DNA from: Alphaproteobacteria bacterium
Lineage (GTDB): Bacteria > Pseudomonadota > Alphaproteobacteria > UBA9655
Direction of reading: 5' to 3'
NCBI GenBank assembly: GCA_947457015.1
Contig: CANGTV010000001.1
Location: 1-64,000 of the forward strand
Length of the DNA: 64,000 bases
The notes under the pieces are model-generated. The model saw nothing but the letters and a program-made list of their open reading frames with translations. It did no database searches and had not been told where the DNA came from. Shown one piece after another: positions 54,989 to 63,421 of the stretch (position 1 is its first letter; the number at the start of each line of letters is the position of its first letter). The position numbers and the translations under genes are program-made.

Positions 54989-55346
54989 AAGCTATAGCGC
55001 AGGTTTAGGAATTTTATTTTTAACACTCTCTCCGCTTTGGGCAGAAGAGGGATTTTTAGGGTGGATTGAAGGAAAGGGGACGCAGGATAAAGCTGATCCG
55101 TGCACGCTAGCTTTTCCAGGAACGAAATCTCATCCTACCATACCCAATGCATGCTATTATTGTCCGCAAGGGGGATCTGTTCCGACAGGACCTGCTGAAA
55201 ACCCAAGCTGCTCGATTGCAGGAACAAACCTTAACGCTTGTAAGACCTCCACATCTACAACACCTGAAGGCGTTCTAATCCAGAAGCCTAATATTTGTAT
55301 CGTTTGCCTTCCGGGTAAGAAGTACAGCGGAAATGATTGCATTTAA
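54978..55346 (+). CDS. Small secreted cysteine-rich protein, unknown
   Basis: 122 residues, start GTG within the end of the channel gene (11-bp overlap), so probably co-translated with it. Signal peptide (MIFKSYSAGLGILFLTLSPLWA). Eight cysteines in the mature part: DPCTLAF, NACYYCPQGGS, PSCSIAG, NACKTS, ICIVCLPGKKYSGNDC. The CxxC-P-x-G spacing is like Cys-rich extracellular repeats of the EGF/GCC2 kind. No clear family. Possibly a partner of the receptor-like protein, inferred from the overlap. Confidence 0.65.
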   Translation: MIFKSYSAGLGILFLTLSPLWAEEGFLGWIEGKGTQDKADPCTLAFPGTKSHPTIPNACYYCPQGGSVPTGPAENPSCSIAGTNLNACKTSTSTTPEGVLIQKPNICIVCLPGKKYSGNDCI

Positions 55347-55431
55347 ACGTCTTGACAGAAATATGATAGCTTGTATCTCTTAAACAAGAGTGAGTGATGT
55401 TTTTTGTGATCCACTCAAACTTAATTATTGC

Positions 55432-55504
55432 GGTGAGAGAATAAGGGGCTGATCTTTCCAGCTCTTTGCGTCAATCTAAATTCCCATAAACTTTCAAAAG
55501 ACTG
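55432..55504 (+). promoter_or_regulatory. Shared leader block, copy B
   Basis: GGTGAGAGAATAAGGGGCTG, then ATCTTTCCAGCTCTTTGCG, then TCAATCTAAATTCCCATAA. Aligns with copies A, C and D over about 70 bases. Only about 110 nt separate its first base from the following TTG start, while the other three copies have about 237-252. Confidence 0.72.
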
Positions 55505-55541
55505 TTTCTTTTTTTGAGAATGAGTTTTCCCAAGCTGTTTT

Positions 55542-55901
55542 TTGTCGAAAAAATTTACGGCAGGGATTTCTAATTTTATACGCGCGAAAAAACATAGCAA
55601 GTTAGATCTACACACACATGACGCTGATCCGTTGGAGTTACTGATACAGGCTGCGAGAAAGTCAAAGCTTGATCTGACTCCTGAAAAAGGAAGAGCGCAT
55701 CTAAAGCAGTTAGCTGAAGAAGGGTGTGAGGAGGCTCAAGATGCATTGGATAATAATGAGATTCCTGTGAGCCCATCGTCTTCTAATGCTTCCTCAAGCA
55801 GTTCGAGTTCTTCTAGCTCTTCCTCAAGCAGCTCGAGTTCTTCGTCGAGCAGCACGAAGTCATTCATTAAACCTCTTGACAGAAACCCGCGTAAACGGTA
55901 G
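55542..55901 (+). CDS. Serine-tailed protein, apparently lacking its N-terminus
   Basis: 119 residues from a TTG start; no ATG or GTG is available in frame and no ribosome-binding site is convincing. There is no signal peptide. Residues about 26-75 are charged and helical, with GRAHLKQLAEEGCEEAQDALD resembling one Sel1/TPR-like repeat. About 29 serines follow, then TKSFIKPLDRNPRKR. The leader block is 130 nt too close compared with the other three loci, so a deletion of leader end, signal peptide and N-terminus is likely. It may be a decaying gene. Confidence 0.5.
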   Translation: MSKKFTAGISNFIRAKKHSKLDLHTHDADPLELLIQAARKSKLDLTPEKGRAHLKQLAEEGCEEAQDALDNNEIPVSPSSSNASSSSSSSSSSSSSSSSSSSSSTKSFIKPLDRNPRKR

Positions 55902-55970
55902 TGAAGAAGGGTATCAAGCAAAATTTATGGATTTTGCTGTGGGCACCCTTTTAAGTAAATGAGAGATCCT

Positions 55971-56426
55971 ATGTTTGCAATCATCAAAACGGGCGGAAAA
56001 CAATATAAAGTAGCCGCTAATGATATTATTAAAGTCGAGAAGCTCCTTGGGACTTCGGGCGATTCCATTGAATTTACAGACGTTCTGATGATGGGGCAGG
56101 GGGAGTCTGTAAAAGTTGGGGCTCCCTTAGTGACTAACGCAAAGGTTGTTGGGACTGTTCTCGATCAAATTCGCGATGACAAGGTTATTATTTTTAAGAA
56201 GAACCGTCGTCATAATTATCGGCGTAAAAATGGCCATCGCCAGTATCTGACCGTTGTTCGTATAACGGATATTTTGGCTGATGGGGAAAAACCGTCTCCC
56301 AAGAAAGCTGAAGCAGACAAGCCTGTCAAAAAAGTTGAGCCTAATGTCGCTACAAAGTCAGAAGACGCACCACCTAAGGCACTCGCAAAAAAAGCAGCGC
56401 CTAAAACCACCAAGGCGCCTAAGTAA
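55971..56426 (+). CDS. rplU: 50S ribosomal protein L21 with basic C-terminal extension
   Basis: MFAIIKTGGKQYKVAANDII and RRKNGHRQYLTVVRITDI mark L21. At 151 residues from the ATG at 55971 it is about 48 residues longer than E. coli L21; the extension is Lys/Ala/Pro-rich (KAEADKPVKKVEP, KKAAPKTTKAPK) as in other alphaproteobacteria. rpmA follows after 13 bp. Confidence 0.97.
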   Translation: MFAIIKTGGKQYKVAANDIIKVEKLLGTSGDSIEFTDVLMMGQGESVKVGAPLVTNAKVVGTVLDQIRDDKVIIFKKNRRHNYRRKNGHRQYLTVVRITDILADGEKPSPKKAEADKPVKKVEPNVATKSEDAPPKALAKKAAPKTTKAPK

Positions 56427-56439
56427 GGAGATTTGAGAA

Positions 56440-56688
56440 ATGGCACAAAAGAAAGCCGGAGGTAGTTCCCGCAACGGTCGCGATTCTGAAGGGCGCCGTT
56501 TAGGAGTGAAAAAATTTGGGGGCGAAGCCGTTATCCCAGGAAACATTATTATTCGTCAGCGTGGCACAAAATATTATCCTGGCAATCATGTCGGAATGGG
56601 GCGTGATCACACTCTTTTTGCTCTCGCTGAAGGTCATGTAAAATTTTCCCGGGGAGCTATTGGCCGGACCTTTGTTTCCGTTGAATAG
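56440..56688 (+). CDS. rpmA: 50S ribosomal protein L27
   Basis: 82 residues. [20 protein letters not shown] and [21 protein letters not shown] are the L27 signature. Near the peptidyl-transferase centre in the ribosome. A GGAG precedes the ATG. Part of rplU-rpmA-obgE, though a repeat separates it from obgE. Confidence 0.98.
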   Translation: MAQKKAGGSSRNGRDSEGRRLGVKKFGGEAVIPGNIIIRQRGTKYYPGNHVGMGRDHTLFALAEGHVKFSRGAIGRTFVSVE

Positions 56689-56691
56689 CCC

Positions 56692-56757
56692 TTGTCATCC
56701 CGAACTTGTTTCGGGATCTTCTTGACATGAAGATGCTGAAACAAGTTCAGCATGACA
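56692..56757. repeat. Type 3 palindromic repeat between rpmA and obgE
   Basis: TTGTCATCCCGAACTTGTTT, then CGGGATCTTCTTGACATGAA, then GATGCTGAAACAAGTTCAGC and ATGACA. Two small palindromes (CCCGAA...TTCGGG and GCTGAA...TTCAGC) inside a longer GTCAT...ATGAC dyad. It sits inside a normally tight operon. Confidence 0.85.
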
Positions 56758-56764
56758 GTGTTAA

Positions 56765-57772
<1,008 letters not shown>

Positions 57773-57776
57773 TTTC

Positions 57777-57920
57777 AGGCACACAACAGGGATTTTATAT
57801 TTTTACAATACATGAATCATTCTCAACTGTAAAATTTTTCAATTGCCCATTTGAGAAAAATTTTTTACTTTTATAGACAAATCATTTATTATAAAAATAT
57901 AAAATCCTTGTTGTGTGCCT
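57777..57920. mobile_element. MITE-like element with 30-bp terminal inverted repeats
   Basis: Ends match in 28 of 30 positions: left AGGCACACAACAGGGATTTT, right AAAATCCTTGTTGTGTGCCT (57901-57920). The inside, about 84 bp, is AT-rich, non-coding and itself partly self-complementary. AGTTTC flanks both sides (57771-57776 and, one base further out, 57922-57927), like a target-site duplication. The ~144-bp length and lack of ORF fit a non-autonomous element; no transposase is present here. It could also fold as a long hairpin after obgE. Confidence 0.65.
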
Positions 57921-57966
57921 AAGTTTCTTTCCAACGCCGGATACTTTCTGTCTTTACTATCCACCC

Positions 57967-58132
57967 TTGTCATCCCCGAGCTAGAAATGCTTTTTTTCTG
58001 CAGGAAAACATTAGCATTTCTTCGTCGGGGATCTTGGATGAGCTCCGCTCTGTTGAGAAAAGATCCCCGATGGAGAAGCTCTAAAGCCCCCGATCAAGTC
58101 GGGGGCAAGAACTTCTAGCTCGGGGATGACAA
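57967..58132. repeat. Composite palindromic repeat, type 1
   Basis: Arms TTGTCATCCCCGAGCTAGAA / TTCTAGCTCGGGGATGACAA enclose a second palindrome (GCCCCCGATCAAGTCGGGGGC) and a third at GATCTTGG...GATCCCCGAT. Very close to the 35.3 and 59.8 kb copies in composition. It lies 46 bp after the MITE-like element. Confidence 0.9.
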
Positions 58133-58245
58133 TGGAAGAGAGAAAGTTAAAAAATATCAGGCGATTAGCGTGACAAGAAAACCGTCTTGACAGTTTTTTC
58201 TTAAGTAGTTCTACTTAATGCATCTTTTGACATGGAAAAAACACT

Positions 58246-58578
58246 ATGAGAGCTAAGCTATCTTCATGGCTCTCTTTAAGTATAGCTATCTTACTCATTC
58301 CTTCTTCTTTGAAAGCTGGAGGGAAAGATGAGGAAAAGAATTTTGTGAGGCTTAGTGTTCGTAGCTTCTCTTCTTCTCACAGTCAGAAAAAAACCTACAG
58401 TTTAACTGATAAAGCGATTAATCTTGTGCGCTTGAGGGTAGATCGACCAAGTCGTCTTGAGCCGGTTTCATTGCATCCAATTGCATTGGCTGAGCAAGAG
58501 CGAACCGATCTTACGAAAAACTTCCACATCGTTCATGGAGTGAGAAATAACACTAGAACCTCTAATAAATTAAAATGA
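58246..58578 (+). CDS. Small secreted protein, unknown
   Basis: 110 residues. Signal peptide MRAKLSSWLSLSIAILLIPS with cleavage near LKAGG. The mature part is basic with many Arg, Ser and Leu and no cysteines; no domain recognised. A TTGACA box lies at 58187-58192, with a weak TCTACT 17 bases downstream as a possible promoter. GGAAAA precedes the ATG. No shared leader block. Confidence 0.6.
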   Translation: MRAKLSSWLSLSIAILLIPSSLKAGGKDEEKNFVRLSVRSFSSSHSQKKTYSLTDKAINLVRLRVDRPSRLEPVSLHPIALAEQERTDLTKNFHIVHGVRNNTRTSNKLK

Positions 58579-58670
58579 CTGTGTTCTTTTATTCAGAAAA
58601 AGATTGACAAAAAATTACAATTCTATATTTATTTCACTGTCTAAAGTAGACATATAGTGTTAACCTCAAT

Positions 58671-58743
58671 GGTGATATAATACGGGGTTAATGTTTTTAG
58701 CTCTTCGCTTTAATCTAAATTCCCACAAAATCTTAAAAAATCC
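58671..58743 (+). promoter_or_regulatory. Shared leader block, copy A
   Basis: GGTGATATAATACGGGGTTA, then ATGTTTTTAGCTCTTCGCT, then TTAATCTAAATTCCCACAA. TATAAT at 58676-58681 is a perfect -10, with TGA just before it, giving an extended -10 promoter. Copies B, C and D align over the whole block. The downstream gene's start codon is 252 nt from its first base. The part after the -10 should be transcribed, so it is a conserved leader sequence as well as a promoter. Confidence 0.78.
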
Positions 58744-58922
58744 TTTTCCTTTTCCTTTTTTTGAAGGAGAAAGTTCTGCGAGATGAAGCTTTCTTCATCG
58801 ACGTGTTGCTAGCTTGTAAAAAGTTCACCTAAAGTAAAGTTTTTTCTTTCTTTATTTAAGGAAACGGATGCAGCTGTGGAACAGCAAATTTTATTGTATT
58901 TAATTTAATGAAAGGTATTCTT

Positions 58923-59738
58923 ATGATTTTTAACCGTTTTATGCTCATTATAACAATTCTCGTCTCTCTAACGTGTGGAGGGGCTTTCGCTATGGAGAAC
59001 AAGGACCCAAAAGGGACCTCAGCTAAGCTCAATACGAGCTCATCAAGTTCTCTCTCGTCTTCTTCAAGTTCTTCTTTTGCAACGGATACAAGCTCATCAA
59101 GCCTTTCTAGCAGCTTTTCTCAACTCAACATTTCGTCTGCTCCCTCATATTTTTCTGAATCTTTTTCCTCTTTAAGCTCATCAAGTAGTTCTTCCTATAG
59201 CTCTTCAGCAAACTCATCGTCGAGTTCATCAAGTTTTACTTCAAGTGCTTCATCAGTGAAGAGTCAGTCTAATAAGCAGAAGGAATGGCTAGTCGAACTT
59301 GAGAGCAATCTGACACACTTTAAGAAACGCTTTGCAAACATGGAAAAAGTTGCACAACCCGTGCTTGAATTAGCAAAATGTATGGGAGTCTCGGAAGGGT
59401 CCGAGCTTTTCTCTCGCTGTAGCAAACTTACAGTTCTTTTGTTTAGCTATAAGAGAATGATCAGTAAGGAAGGAGAATCAGCAAAAAAGACTATTCTGTC
59501 AGGCAACCCAGTGGCACGTGAAAAATATGAGAGCATCCTTGATGCTGTAGTAAAAAAGGAAAATGACATAATGAAATATAAGGGTGCTTTGGAGCGAGAG
59601 TTGAACCGAGAGTCGGAGCGGCAGTTGGCAAGATTGCTTATGGGTTCTTCGAGCTCTTCAAGCAGTTCATTGTCATCGAGCTCTTCAAGATCATCAAGTT
59701 CTTCGAGTAGTTCCTCGTCGTCGAGTAAGAGTTCTTAA
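58923..59738 (+). CDS. Secreted protein with two serine-rich regions
   Basis: About 271 residues from the ATG at 58923, which has AAAGG upstream. Signal peptide MIFNRFMLIITILVSLTCGG with cleavage after AFA. Residues about 20-120 are a serine-dominated region; about 121-240 are a charged helical domain (KEWLVELESNLTHFKKRF, EKYESILDAVVKKENDIMKY) with two cysteines (AKCMG, SRCSK); the C-terminus is another serine run ending KSS. Serine codons are mixed. The sequence is of low complexity, so a database match may be misleading. Leader block A upstream. Confidence 0.72.
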   Translation: MIFNRFMLIITILVSLTCGGAFAMENKDPKGTSAKLNTSSSSSLSSSSSSSFATDTSSSSLSSSFSQLNISSAPSYFSESFSSLSSSSSSSYSSSANSSSSSSSFTSSASSVKSQSNKQKEWLVELESNLTHFKKRFANMEKVAQPVLELAKCMGVSEGSELFSRCSKLTVLLFSYKRMISKEGESAKKTILSGNPVAREKYESILDAVVKKENDIMKYKGALERELNRESERQLARLLMGSSSSSSSSLSSSSSRSSSSSSSSSSSSKSS

Positions 59739-59802
59739 GCTCAAGACTCTTTCCAAGATCCCTCCTTGCAAAAGGGGGGATTTTGAAGTGTTGTCGGTTC
59801 TG

Positions 59803-59966
59803 TTGTCATCCTCGACATAGAAGCTCTTGCCCCCGACTTGACGGGTGCTTAGAGCTTCTCGCTCGGTGATCTGATTGAAACACATCATTGCGTCTAGAAG
59901 ACCCCCGATGAAGGAATGCTAATGTTTTCTTACGAAAACAAAGCATTCCTAACTCGGGGATGACAA
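59803..59966. repeat. Composite palindromic repeat, type 1, decayed
   Basis: Left end TTGTCATCCTCGACATAGAA, right end AACTCGGGGATGACAA. In the middle, GCCCCCGACTTGACGGGTGC matches the 35.3 kb copy with several changes, so this copy is older or decaying. It lies between the serine-rich gene and ldtR; the gap 59739-60011 has nothing else. Confidence 0.85.
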
Positions 59967-60011
59967 GATGGGGAGTTGATATAAAAATGTACAATATGAG
60001 ATGGTTTGCTA

Positions 60012-60470
60012 TCACTCCACCAAGCCGTGGCTAAAAATGAAATTCCAATAGGATTCCAGCTTGCGGAGGAGTTTGAGGGTTTCGGTCAAGTTTTGATCCG
60101 TCACGCCATTGTATTTTAAATTAGCCGCTTGTTGGGTAAAGATTTTATCTATTTTCTCGTAGAGTTTTATTCCTTTATCGGACAAACGTATTTTGCTCGC
60201 TCGTTTATCATGAATGGCTTTTTCTTGAATAAAATAGCCGTGTTCTACAAGCTTTTTCAGGTTATAAGAGACATTTGATCCTAAATAATAGCCGCGGTTG
60301 GAAATTTCTCCGACCGTCATTTCATTTTTTCCAACGTTATACAAAATAAAGCATTGCACGTTGTTAATATCAAAAATACGGAGTCGATCGAGCTCAATCT
60401 TGATCACATCTAAAAAGAGATGATGGAGCCGCTCCACAAGGGTAATTGTCTCAAAATAAAGGGCTTTCAT
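60012..60470 (-). CDS. ldtR: MarR-family regulator, LdtR type
   Basis: 152 residues, winged helix-turn-helix. NNVQCFILYNVGKNEMTVGE and RGYYLGSNVSYNLKKLVEHGYF match the LdtR group of alphaproteobacteria, where the protein activates L,D-transpeptidase genes and responds to small ligands. DKRASKIRLSDKG is the wing. An L,D-transpeptidase is encoded at 6.7 kb, not adjacent, and could be its target. Divergent from nusB with 126 bp between. Confidence 0.85.
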   Translation of the reverse strand: MKALYFETITLVERLHHLFLDVIKIELDRLRIFDINNVQCFILYNVGKNEMTVGEISNRGYYLGSNVSYNLKKLVEHGYFIQEKAIHDKRASKIRLSDKGIKLYEKIDKIFTQQAANLKYNGVTDQNLTETLKLLRKLESYWNFIFSHGLVE

Positions 60471-60596
60471 AGCGCCTCTCTCGTTATCTAAGGTTCTCCT
60501 TATATTTGTAGCAAAAATATGTTAAATTTTATTTAATTTAGGAAAATTAAAATTTGTTGACACATACCTTGTTGGACTTGATAACTGGTCGTTGAA

Positions 60597-61082
60597 ATGA
60601 AAGATAATCCCACCACCACAGCACAATCTCGTAAAGCATCCTTTAAAGGCAGAATGATGGGACGTTTGGCCGCTGTGCAAGCTCTTTTTCAAATTGAGCA
60701 AACCCAATCTGCCGCTTCATCGGTGGTGCTAGAATTTTTAGACCATCGCTTAAAAAAGATGAAGCCAAAGGTCGATTCTACCTTCTTTTCAAAATTAGTC
60801 GAAGGAGCCTGGCGCGTTCACGAACGCAGTGACGAGATCATCACAGGCGCTTTAAAGCCTGGGTGGACCCTCGACCGCCTTGAATCAGTGACACGCGCCA
60901 TTTTACGGGCAGCTCTTTATGAGATTATAGAAACGCAGACGCCAACGCCTGTGATTATTGATGAGTATCTTAATCTCACTCATGCTTTTTTTGATGATGC
61001 AGAAGTTGCCTTTGTGAATGGCGTTTTAAATACGGTTGCACAAAAAATAAGACCTTCTAACCTCCCTAAAACCAATATTTAA
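60597..61082 (+). CDS. nusB: Transcription antitermination factor NusB
   Basis: 161 residues, all-helical RNA-binding protein of rRNA antitermination. RLAAVQALFQIEQTQ and the C-terminal PTPVIIDEYLNLTHAFFDDAEVAFVNGVL are diagnostic. The first ATG is used. The 3' end overlaps the convergent outer-membrane gene by 17 bp. ribH, the usual neighbour, is absent here. Confidence 0.95.
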   Translation: MKDNPTTTAQSRKASFKGRMMGRLAAVQALFQIEQTQSAASSVVLEFLDHRLKKMKPKVDSTFFSKLVEGAWRVHERSDEIITGALKPGWTLDRLESVTRAILRAALYEIIETQTPTPVIIDEYLNLTHAFFDDAEVAFVNGVLNTVAQKIRPSNLPKTNI

Positions 61083-61713
61083 GACCCGCAGCAAAGGCTG
61101 TGGACGCATCATGGACGCCGTTAAAGGTTCCAAAGGCGCCCGAGCGGTGATGGTAACGAGCAACAAGCGCCCAATGTGAGCAGGGAAGAGAAAGAGTTAT
61201 CTCTGTCATAAGATAATTCAGAATGCGAGAGGTGTATTTTGCTCCTCGAGTAGCAAGCTCAAGCTTGGGAGTATTTGTTGCAATGCTAAGCCCATCACCA
61301 ATAGCAATCGTTGTCGGGAGGGTAGCATTCCAAGGAAAGGCTTTCCAACGCGCGATTAAAACAACAGGGTTAATTTCAAAGTGGGTTTGCCCGCCGAAAT
61401 GTTTAACGCCTTGCGTTTCAAATTCAAGATCTAAGCGGTTGTCTAAGAAGCTGACTAAGCGTTTAGAGGCGGCTACTGCCAAAATTGCTGAGCCTTCAAA
61501 CTTTGCTTTTCCTTGAAGAAAAATTTTGCTTGAGTCTTGAGAGGTAATAGGACCGCCATAAACAGTAACTGCCCAGCCCTTGGACCACCAGGAAGGGCAT
61601 TGTGGTTGAAAATTTAGTGGCGGCAAGATTGTGTTACACGGGGACTGACATTCTTGTGCACTTAATGTTTTTTGGAATACGAACAAACTTATCAATATTA
61701 AAATATACTGCAT
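61066..61713 (-). CDS. Outer-membrane beta-barrel protein, possibly PagL-like lipid A deacylase
   Basis: 215 residues. Signal peptide MQYILILISLFVFQKTLSAQ. Alternating hydrophobic strands and a terminal aromatic (GLKYWF) suggest an 8-stranded barrel. Near the C-terminus ARYHHRSGAFGTFNG resembles the His-Ser catalytic stretch of PagL-type lipid A 3-O-deacylases, but the similarity is short. Two cysteines (QECQSPCN) near the mature N-terminus. Overlaps nusB by 17 bp, convergent. Confidence 0.7.
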   Translation of the reverse strand: MQYILILISLFVFQKTLSAQECQSPCNTILPPLNFQPQCPSWWSKGWAVTVYGGPITSQDSSKIFLQGKAKFEGSAILAVAASKRLVSFLDNRLDLEFETQGVKHFGGQTHFEINPVVLIARWKAFPWNATLPTTIAIGDGLSIATNTPKLELATRGAKYTSRILNYLMTEITLSLPCSHWALVARYHHRSGAFGTFNGVHDASTAFAAGLKYWF

Positions 61714-61751
61714 TTTTGTCTCCCTTATTGTTATTGCGGGTTATGACAGTG

Positions 61752-62645
61752 CTATTGAGGTACGGACATTCCTTTACGGTTGTTTTCAAAAAGCAAATTT
61801 CGGGGGTTTTCATCAAGTTTTTGGAAAAAACGAGTTGCTTTATTCAGCATGGTGCGCATGTCTCCCAGAGTTTGTAAAATTTCATAAGAACCGCTCTGCG
61901 TGAGTGTGTCCAAAGCAGCCTTATTTTTATCAAAATAATGAGAAATTCCATCAGCGGCTAGATCTATTTTTGTCAAAGTTTTTTGTGTTGAATGGCTTAC
62001 ATCTTTAACTTCTCTATTCAACGTGCGGGCAGTTTGGCTTGCATTTTCAATAAGTTCTTTCAAAGGTTTAGAACTGTCCGCGAGTCGTTGAGAAAGGATA
62101 TCAACATTTTTCAAGGTTTCTGAAAAGCGATTTCTATTTTGTTCGTTGAACGTAGAATTGATTCGGTCAACAAGATTTGTGAATTTATTAACCATGCGTG
62201 GAAGCATGGTCATGATTTCTTCTACGCCAGAATAACGGGAGGGAATGACGGGATACTTTTGTCCCGATTTGGTCTTGAGAAGAGGGCTCTCCTTATTCCC
62301 GCCATAAATTTGGACAAATTTGTATCCTGTCAATCCTTGGAGTTCGAGTGAAGCGTATGCATCTTCCTTAATATCAATGTTGTTTTTAATGGAGACGGTA
62401 ATATTAACCACCTCGAGATTTCTTGAATCAAGTTCAATGTCTTTAACGGTTCCTACGGGAACGCCGAGAAAATTAACGGTTCCTCCAACGGTGAGTCCTG
62501 TCACCGATCCTGGGAAGTAGATGGTATAAAAATTAACGTTGTAATCAATATCTTTTTTTGCAAGCCATAAGAAAAAAGAAAGAATTCCTGCAATAGACAA
62601 GAGAACAAATGTTCCAACCATCATATATCCAGCGCGGGTTTCCAT
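61752..62645 (-). CDS. mlaD: MlaD-like phospholipid transport substrate-binding protein (MCE)
   Basis: 297 residues. One N-terminal membrane helix (YMMVGTFVLLSIAGILSFFLWLA), then an MCE domain (FPGSVTGLTVGGTVNFLGVPVGTVKDIEL, about 42-70; TGYKFVQIYGG), then a long helical tail. Periplasmic hexamer that carries phospholipid between membranes to keep outer-membrane asymmetry. Third gene of mlaE-F-D. Confidence 0.93.
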   Translation of the reverse strand: METRAGYMMVGTFVLLSIAGILSFFLWLAKKDIDYNVNFYTIYFPGSVTGLTVGGTVNFLGVPVGTVKDIELDSRNLEVVNITVSIKNNIDIKEDAYASLELQGLTGYKFVQIYGGNKESPLLKTKSGQKYPVIPSRYSGVEEIMTMLPRMVNKFTNLVDRINSTFNEQNRNRFSETLKNVDILSQRLADSSKPLKELIENASQTARTLNREVKDVSHSTQKTLTKIDLAADGISHYFDKNKAALDTLTQSGSYEILQTLGDMRTMLNKATRFFQKLDENPRNLLFENNRKGMSVPQ

Positions 62646-62647
62646 AG

Positions 62648-63421
62648 TTACTCCTTAAGGGTTGCCAAAGCAAGCCGGCCACGGACTCCATGAAAATAAT
62701 CATGAATCCAAGGGTGTTTGTTCTTTAACAATGAATTTAATGTCCCCACAATGGCCTGTTTGTCAACTAGAACCGCAAGGCGATCGCAAAGACGTCTTAT
62801 ACTATCTAAATCATGCGTTATCATGACAACAGTTAAATTAAGGTTGGCTCTTAAGGTTAAAATAAGCTCGTCAAACGCTGCGGCTGAAATAGGGTCCAGG
62901 CCGGATGTAGGCTCATCAAGAAATAAAATTTCAGGATCCACGGCAAGCGCACGCGCGAGGGCCACTCTTTTTACCATTCCTCCAGAAAGTTCGGAAGGAT
63001 ATTTAAAGAAATCGTCTTCTTGAAGTCCCACCATCTTTAGCTTAAGAAGGGCCATTTCACGGGCCAAGTCATCGGGCATGTTTTCCATATCTTTCATAGG
63101 GATCTGAATGTTCTCACCGACGGTAAGAGAGCTAAAGAGAGCGCCACCTTGAAATAAAACACCCCAATGAGATTGGAGATGTAAAGTTGTAATTTGTTCA
63201 AGAGATCCAATGCTCTTTCCTAAAACGGTAATTGTCCCTTGCTTGAGAGGGCTAAGACCTAAGATAGTATTTAAAAGAACGGACTTACCAGCTCCAGATC
63301 CTCCTACGATTCCAAAAATCTCTCCTCGAAATATATCCAAGTCTAAGTGATCGTGGATGGTTTGGGAGCCAAATTTTGTTACAAGATCTCGGATAGAGAT
63401 GATAGGGGGATCCTGTGTCAT
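62648..63421 (-). CDS. mlaF: Phospholipid ABC transporter ATPase MlaF
   Basis: 257 residues. Walker A VGGSGAGKSVLLN, ABC signature LSGGMVKRVALARAL, Walker B EILFLDEPTSGLDP and H-loop ITHDLDS. Powers MlaE. Two bases separate it from mlaD, and its start is one base from the mlaE stop. Confidence 0.95.
   Translation of the reverse strand: MTQDPPIISIRDLVTKFGSQTIHDHLDLDIFRGEIFGIVGGSGAGKSVLLNTILGLSPLKQGTITVLGKSIGSLEQITTLHLQSHWGVLFQGGALFSSLTVGENIQIPMKDMENMPDDLAREMALLKLKMVGLQEDDFFKYPSELSGGMVKRVALARALAVDPEILFLDEPTSGLDPISAAAFDELILTLRANLNLTVVMITHDLDSIRRLCDRLAVLVDKQAIVGTLNSLLKNKHPWIHDYFHGVRGRLALATLKE

Noticed and set aside
55736-55921. Glu/Leu-rich reverse-strand ORF opposite the serine tract
   Set aside because: It is the antisense of mixed Ser codons, which always gives Glu/Leu-rich frames; no ribosome-binding site. 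The same holds near 919-1140.
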